From an uncultured bacterium (GTDB lineage Bacteria; Planctomycetota; Phycisphaerae; Phycisphaerales; UBA1924): 48,341 bases of DNA. Location of the stretch: assembly GCA_903834785.1 (NCBI GenBank), contig CAILKP010000019.1:1-48341 (forward strand). Direction: 5' to 3'. A program made the position numbers and the translations under genes. Each line of letters begins with the position of its first letter. Within the stretch, counting starts at the first letter, position 1. Of the stretch, positions 46,962-48,341 are shown piece after piece. Below the pieces are notes generated by a model. The model was not told the origin of the DNA. It was given only the letters and a program-made list of their open reading frames with translations, and did no database searches.

Positions 46962-46990
46962 GGTGCCTTTGGGGCACCCGCGGTGAAGTG
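46962..46990 (-). terminator. Rho-independent terminator of HU-family gene
   Basis: CGGGTGCC (46970-46977) and GGCACCCG (46983-46990) form an 8-bp stem with a 5-base loop; on the minus strand the stem is followed by TTTTCTTTG. It is 57 bases past the stop of the HU-family gene. Confidence 0.8.
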
Positions 46991-47046
46991 ACTTTTCAGG
47001 TGCGACCGAGCCGGCTCAGGCCGTCGTCCGGGGCGTTGCGGGCTGC

Positions 47047-47478
47047 TCAGGTGCCGGCGGTCAGCTTGAGGGTGCCGATGTCTGCGGGCTTGGCGGCGGC
47101 GGTGCGGCGGGTTGTGCGGCGGCTGGTGAGCTTCAGTTCCACGCCCTCGCTGGGCTGGATCTTGCGCTTGGTGAGGGTCTGGACCTCGGCGGTCTCGGAA
47201 GCAACGGACTGCTTCATGAGGCGACCGGCCTTGAAGCGAACGGCGCGGCGGGGACCAACTTCCTGAACGGTCTTGGTGCGGGGGTTCTGAGCGCGGCGGG
47301 CCCGGCGCTGCTTGATCTCAAAGACGCCGAAGTCCCGGAACTCAATCCGGTTGCCCTTGCCCAGCTCCTCGACGATAGCGTCCAGAGCGGCCTGCATCAC
47401 CAGCTTCACCGTGTCGCGCGGGCACTTGGTGCAATCCGCGATCTGGCCGACAAGGTCCCGCTTGGTGATCGTCTTCAT
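47047..47478 (-). CDS. HU/IHF-family DNA-binding protein with basic tail
   Basis: A 143-residue nucleoid-type protein. Residues 1-92 have the HU fold: TKRDLVGQIADCTKCPRDTV, KGNRIEFRDFGVFEIKQRRA and the beta-arm RRAQNPRTKT whose Pro can intercalate in DNA, then AVRFKAGRLMKQS. Residues 93-143 are a Lys/Arg/Thr-rich tail that HU lacks. ATG 47478 is supported by GGAG at 6-base spacing. The tail may add DNA or RNA affinity or regulation. Whether it is HU- or IHF-like in specificity is not clear. Confidence 0.9.
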   Translation of the reverse strand: MKTITKRDLVGQIADCTKCPRDTVKLVMQAALDAIVEELGKGNRIEFRDFGVFEIKQRRARRAQNPRTKTVQEVGPRRAVRFKAGRLMKQSVASETAEVQTLTKRKIQPSEGVELKLTSRRTTRRTAAAKPADIGTLKLTAGT

Positions 47479-47661
47479 CGTTCGCTCCGCTGCAACATTG
47501 ACCTGTCGTCCGGCTCGGCAAATCACATCCTCGCCGGGGGCTGAGTATGGCTCCGACAACGCCAATCGTCAACCGGCAACCATAGATTTTCTGCTGAGAA
47601 TCTCAGGTTTACGGACCATCCGGATGGCGGTGTGCACGCCTTGGGGAAACGTTCCGGCAAC

Positions 47662-47682
47662 AAAAAACGCCCGCACCGGGGC
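47662..47682 (-). terminator. Short hairpin terminator after beta-barrel gene
   Basis: On the minus strand GCCC pairs with GGGC around CGGTGC and runs directly into GTTTTTTG. The stem is only 4 bp, so this is a weak but well placed terminator, 7 bases beyond the stop. Confidence 0.55.
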
Positions 47683-47689
47683 ACCTAAA

Positions 47690-48341
47690 TCAGAATCTGA
47701 CACTTGCCCCAAACAGCAGCCCGGCATAGCTCAGATCGTTCTTGATGTCACCCGCGGGTGTTGAGTCCGTCAGTGAGCTGCTCAGCAGCCGGTAACCGAT
47801 GTCCAGCGAGAGCCAGGGCAGCAGGTTGTAGCGGAAGGCGACTGCGACATCGAAGCTGCGCGAGTCGCTCAGCCCGCCGATGGACAACTGCAAGTCGACG
47901 TGAAAGTGCTCGGCGAGTGTGAGCTCGGCCAGTGCGCCGATGAGTGGCTCGCCGGCGGTGACCTCGCTGCGGAGACTGCCGCCAGACAGACGCGAGAGGT
48001 TCAGTGACAGGTCGTTGATCCGTCCGCCCGCCAGGCCGTAGAGGCGGAAGCGTTCGGAGCCGCCGCTGCCGAAGTCTGTCTCCAGGAGGTTGTAGCCGAC
48101 CCATGCGTGGGCTGTGGTGTAGTCCAGCGTGGTGGTCAGTGAGTCGCCGGCGGTGACGGCGAGCGTGCCGATGCGGCGTGCGTCGCGGGCCCGGGCGGTC
48201 GTATCGGCACCGGCGGTGGCACCGGAGATGCCAAAGAGCCACTTGTCGGCGGCGATGCGTACTTCGCCGGCGGGCTTGATGGAAGGATCATCGGCGCCGA
48301 GATAGTCAAGCCGGGTGCCGACGCTGCCGGCACCGGGGAAA
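47690..48341 (-). CDS. Outer-membrane beta-barrel protein, 3' part
   Basis: Open on the minus strand from the right edge to the stop at 47690, giving the last 216 residues of a larger protein. The visible part is alternating hydrophobic/polar strands with aromatic residues (SLTTTLDYTTAHAWVGYNLL, then SFDVAVAFRYNLLPWLSLDI) and ends in Phe (AGLLFGASVRF), the C-terminal signature of outer-membrane barrels. The N-terminal part, including the signal peptide, is outside the window. Only a 67-residue piece from a TTG at 47893 would be called by start-codon rules. Specific function unknown. Confidence 0.8.
   Translation of the reverse strand, partial: FPGAGSVGTRLDYLGADDPSIKPAGEVRIAADKWLFGISGATAGADTTARARDARRIGTLAVTAGDSLTTTLDYTTAHAWVGYNLLETDFGSGGSERFRLYGLAGGRINDLSLNLSRLSGGSLRSEVTAGEPLIGALAELTLAEHFHVDLQLSIGGLSDSRSFDVAVAFRYNLLPWLSLDIGYRLLSSSLTDSTPAGDIKNDLSYAGLLFGASVRF

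Overview
The window looks like a chromosome segment of a GC-rich planctomycete, most likely from the Phycisphaerae/Phycisphaerales. The best evidence is a set of six secreted proteins ending in a dockerin-like pair of Asp-rich repeats. In five of them the chain stops at Gly-Cys, a type known to me as the 'GC-type dockerin' of Phycisphaerales-like planctomycetes. LivH-type permeases with large insertions, a short RpoD-like sigma factor and scattered biosynthetic genes fit this. No rRNA, tRNA, CRISPR array, transposase or prophage gene was seen, so this is mostly core chromosome with a few accessory patches.

Layout. 1-2.2 kb: cysteine synthesis pair cysE-cysK (minus). 2.2-4.4 kb: RpoD-family sigma factor (minus) diverging from a UVR-motif protein (plus). 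4.4-7.8 kb: two paralogous secreted beta-propeller (PD40-like) dockerin proteins (minus). 8.0-12.8 kb: TPR lipoprotein-like gene (plus), then a minus-strand run of secreted caspase-like protease, acpS, a GT-B-like glycosyltransferase and a small membrane protein, with 4-base stop/start overlaps at two of the three junctions. 13.1-15.4 kb: LpxH-like phosphoesterase overlapping an MGDG-synthase-like glycosyltransferase (plus). 15.4-17.5 kb: a small accessory patch with DUF1963 and DUF6891-like genes and a pair of inverted three-hairpin repeats. 17.5-20.7 kb: a TPP riboswitch, an unknown exported protein and thiC (minus). 20.8-25 kb: an unknown secreted protein, DinB, FmdB and two NTF2/SnoaL-like proteins. 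25.2-26.4 kb: dnaN. 26.7-31.4 kb: secreted trypsin-like protease with dockerin, gpsA and an FAD oxidoreductase. 31.4-33.4 kb: dapA and surE, divergent. 33.6-37.7 kb: branched-chain amino-acid ABC transporter livHMGF without a binding protein. 37.8-39.2 kb: lysA. 39.4-46.8 kb: three secreted dockerin proteins, two of them large tandem paralogues. 47.0-48.3 kb: an HU-family protein and the 3' part of an outer-membrane beta-barrel gene that runs off the right edge.

How the parts relate. Cysteine (cysE, cysK), lysine/diaminopimelate (dapA, lysA), glycerophospholipid (gpsA, acpS, glycolipid-type transferases) and thiamine (thiC) genes serve basic metabolism. The dockerin proteins, the caspase-like and trypsin-like proteases, the TPR protein and the beta-barrel protein serve the envelope or the extracellular space. 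Most units end in clear rho-independent terminators, several with GAAA-type loops.

The points I find most worth follow-up are: (1) two inverted copies of a three-hairpin repeat next to thiC, with base-pair-preserving differences between copies; (2) a TPP riboswitch whose closing stem overlaps the likely ribosome binding site of an unknown exported protein, not thiC itself; (3) the shared Gly-Cys C-terminus of the dockerin proteins together with one family member that lacks it. All function assignments come from reading the sequence; no database search was run.
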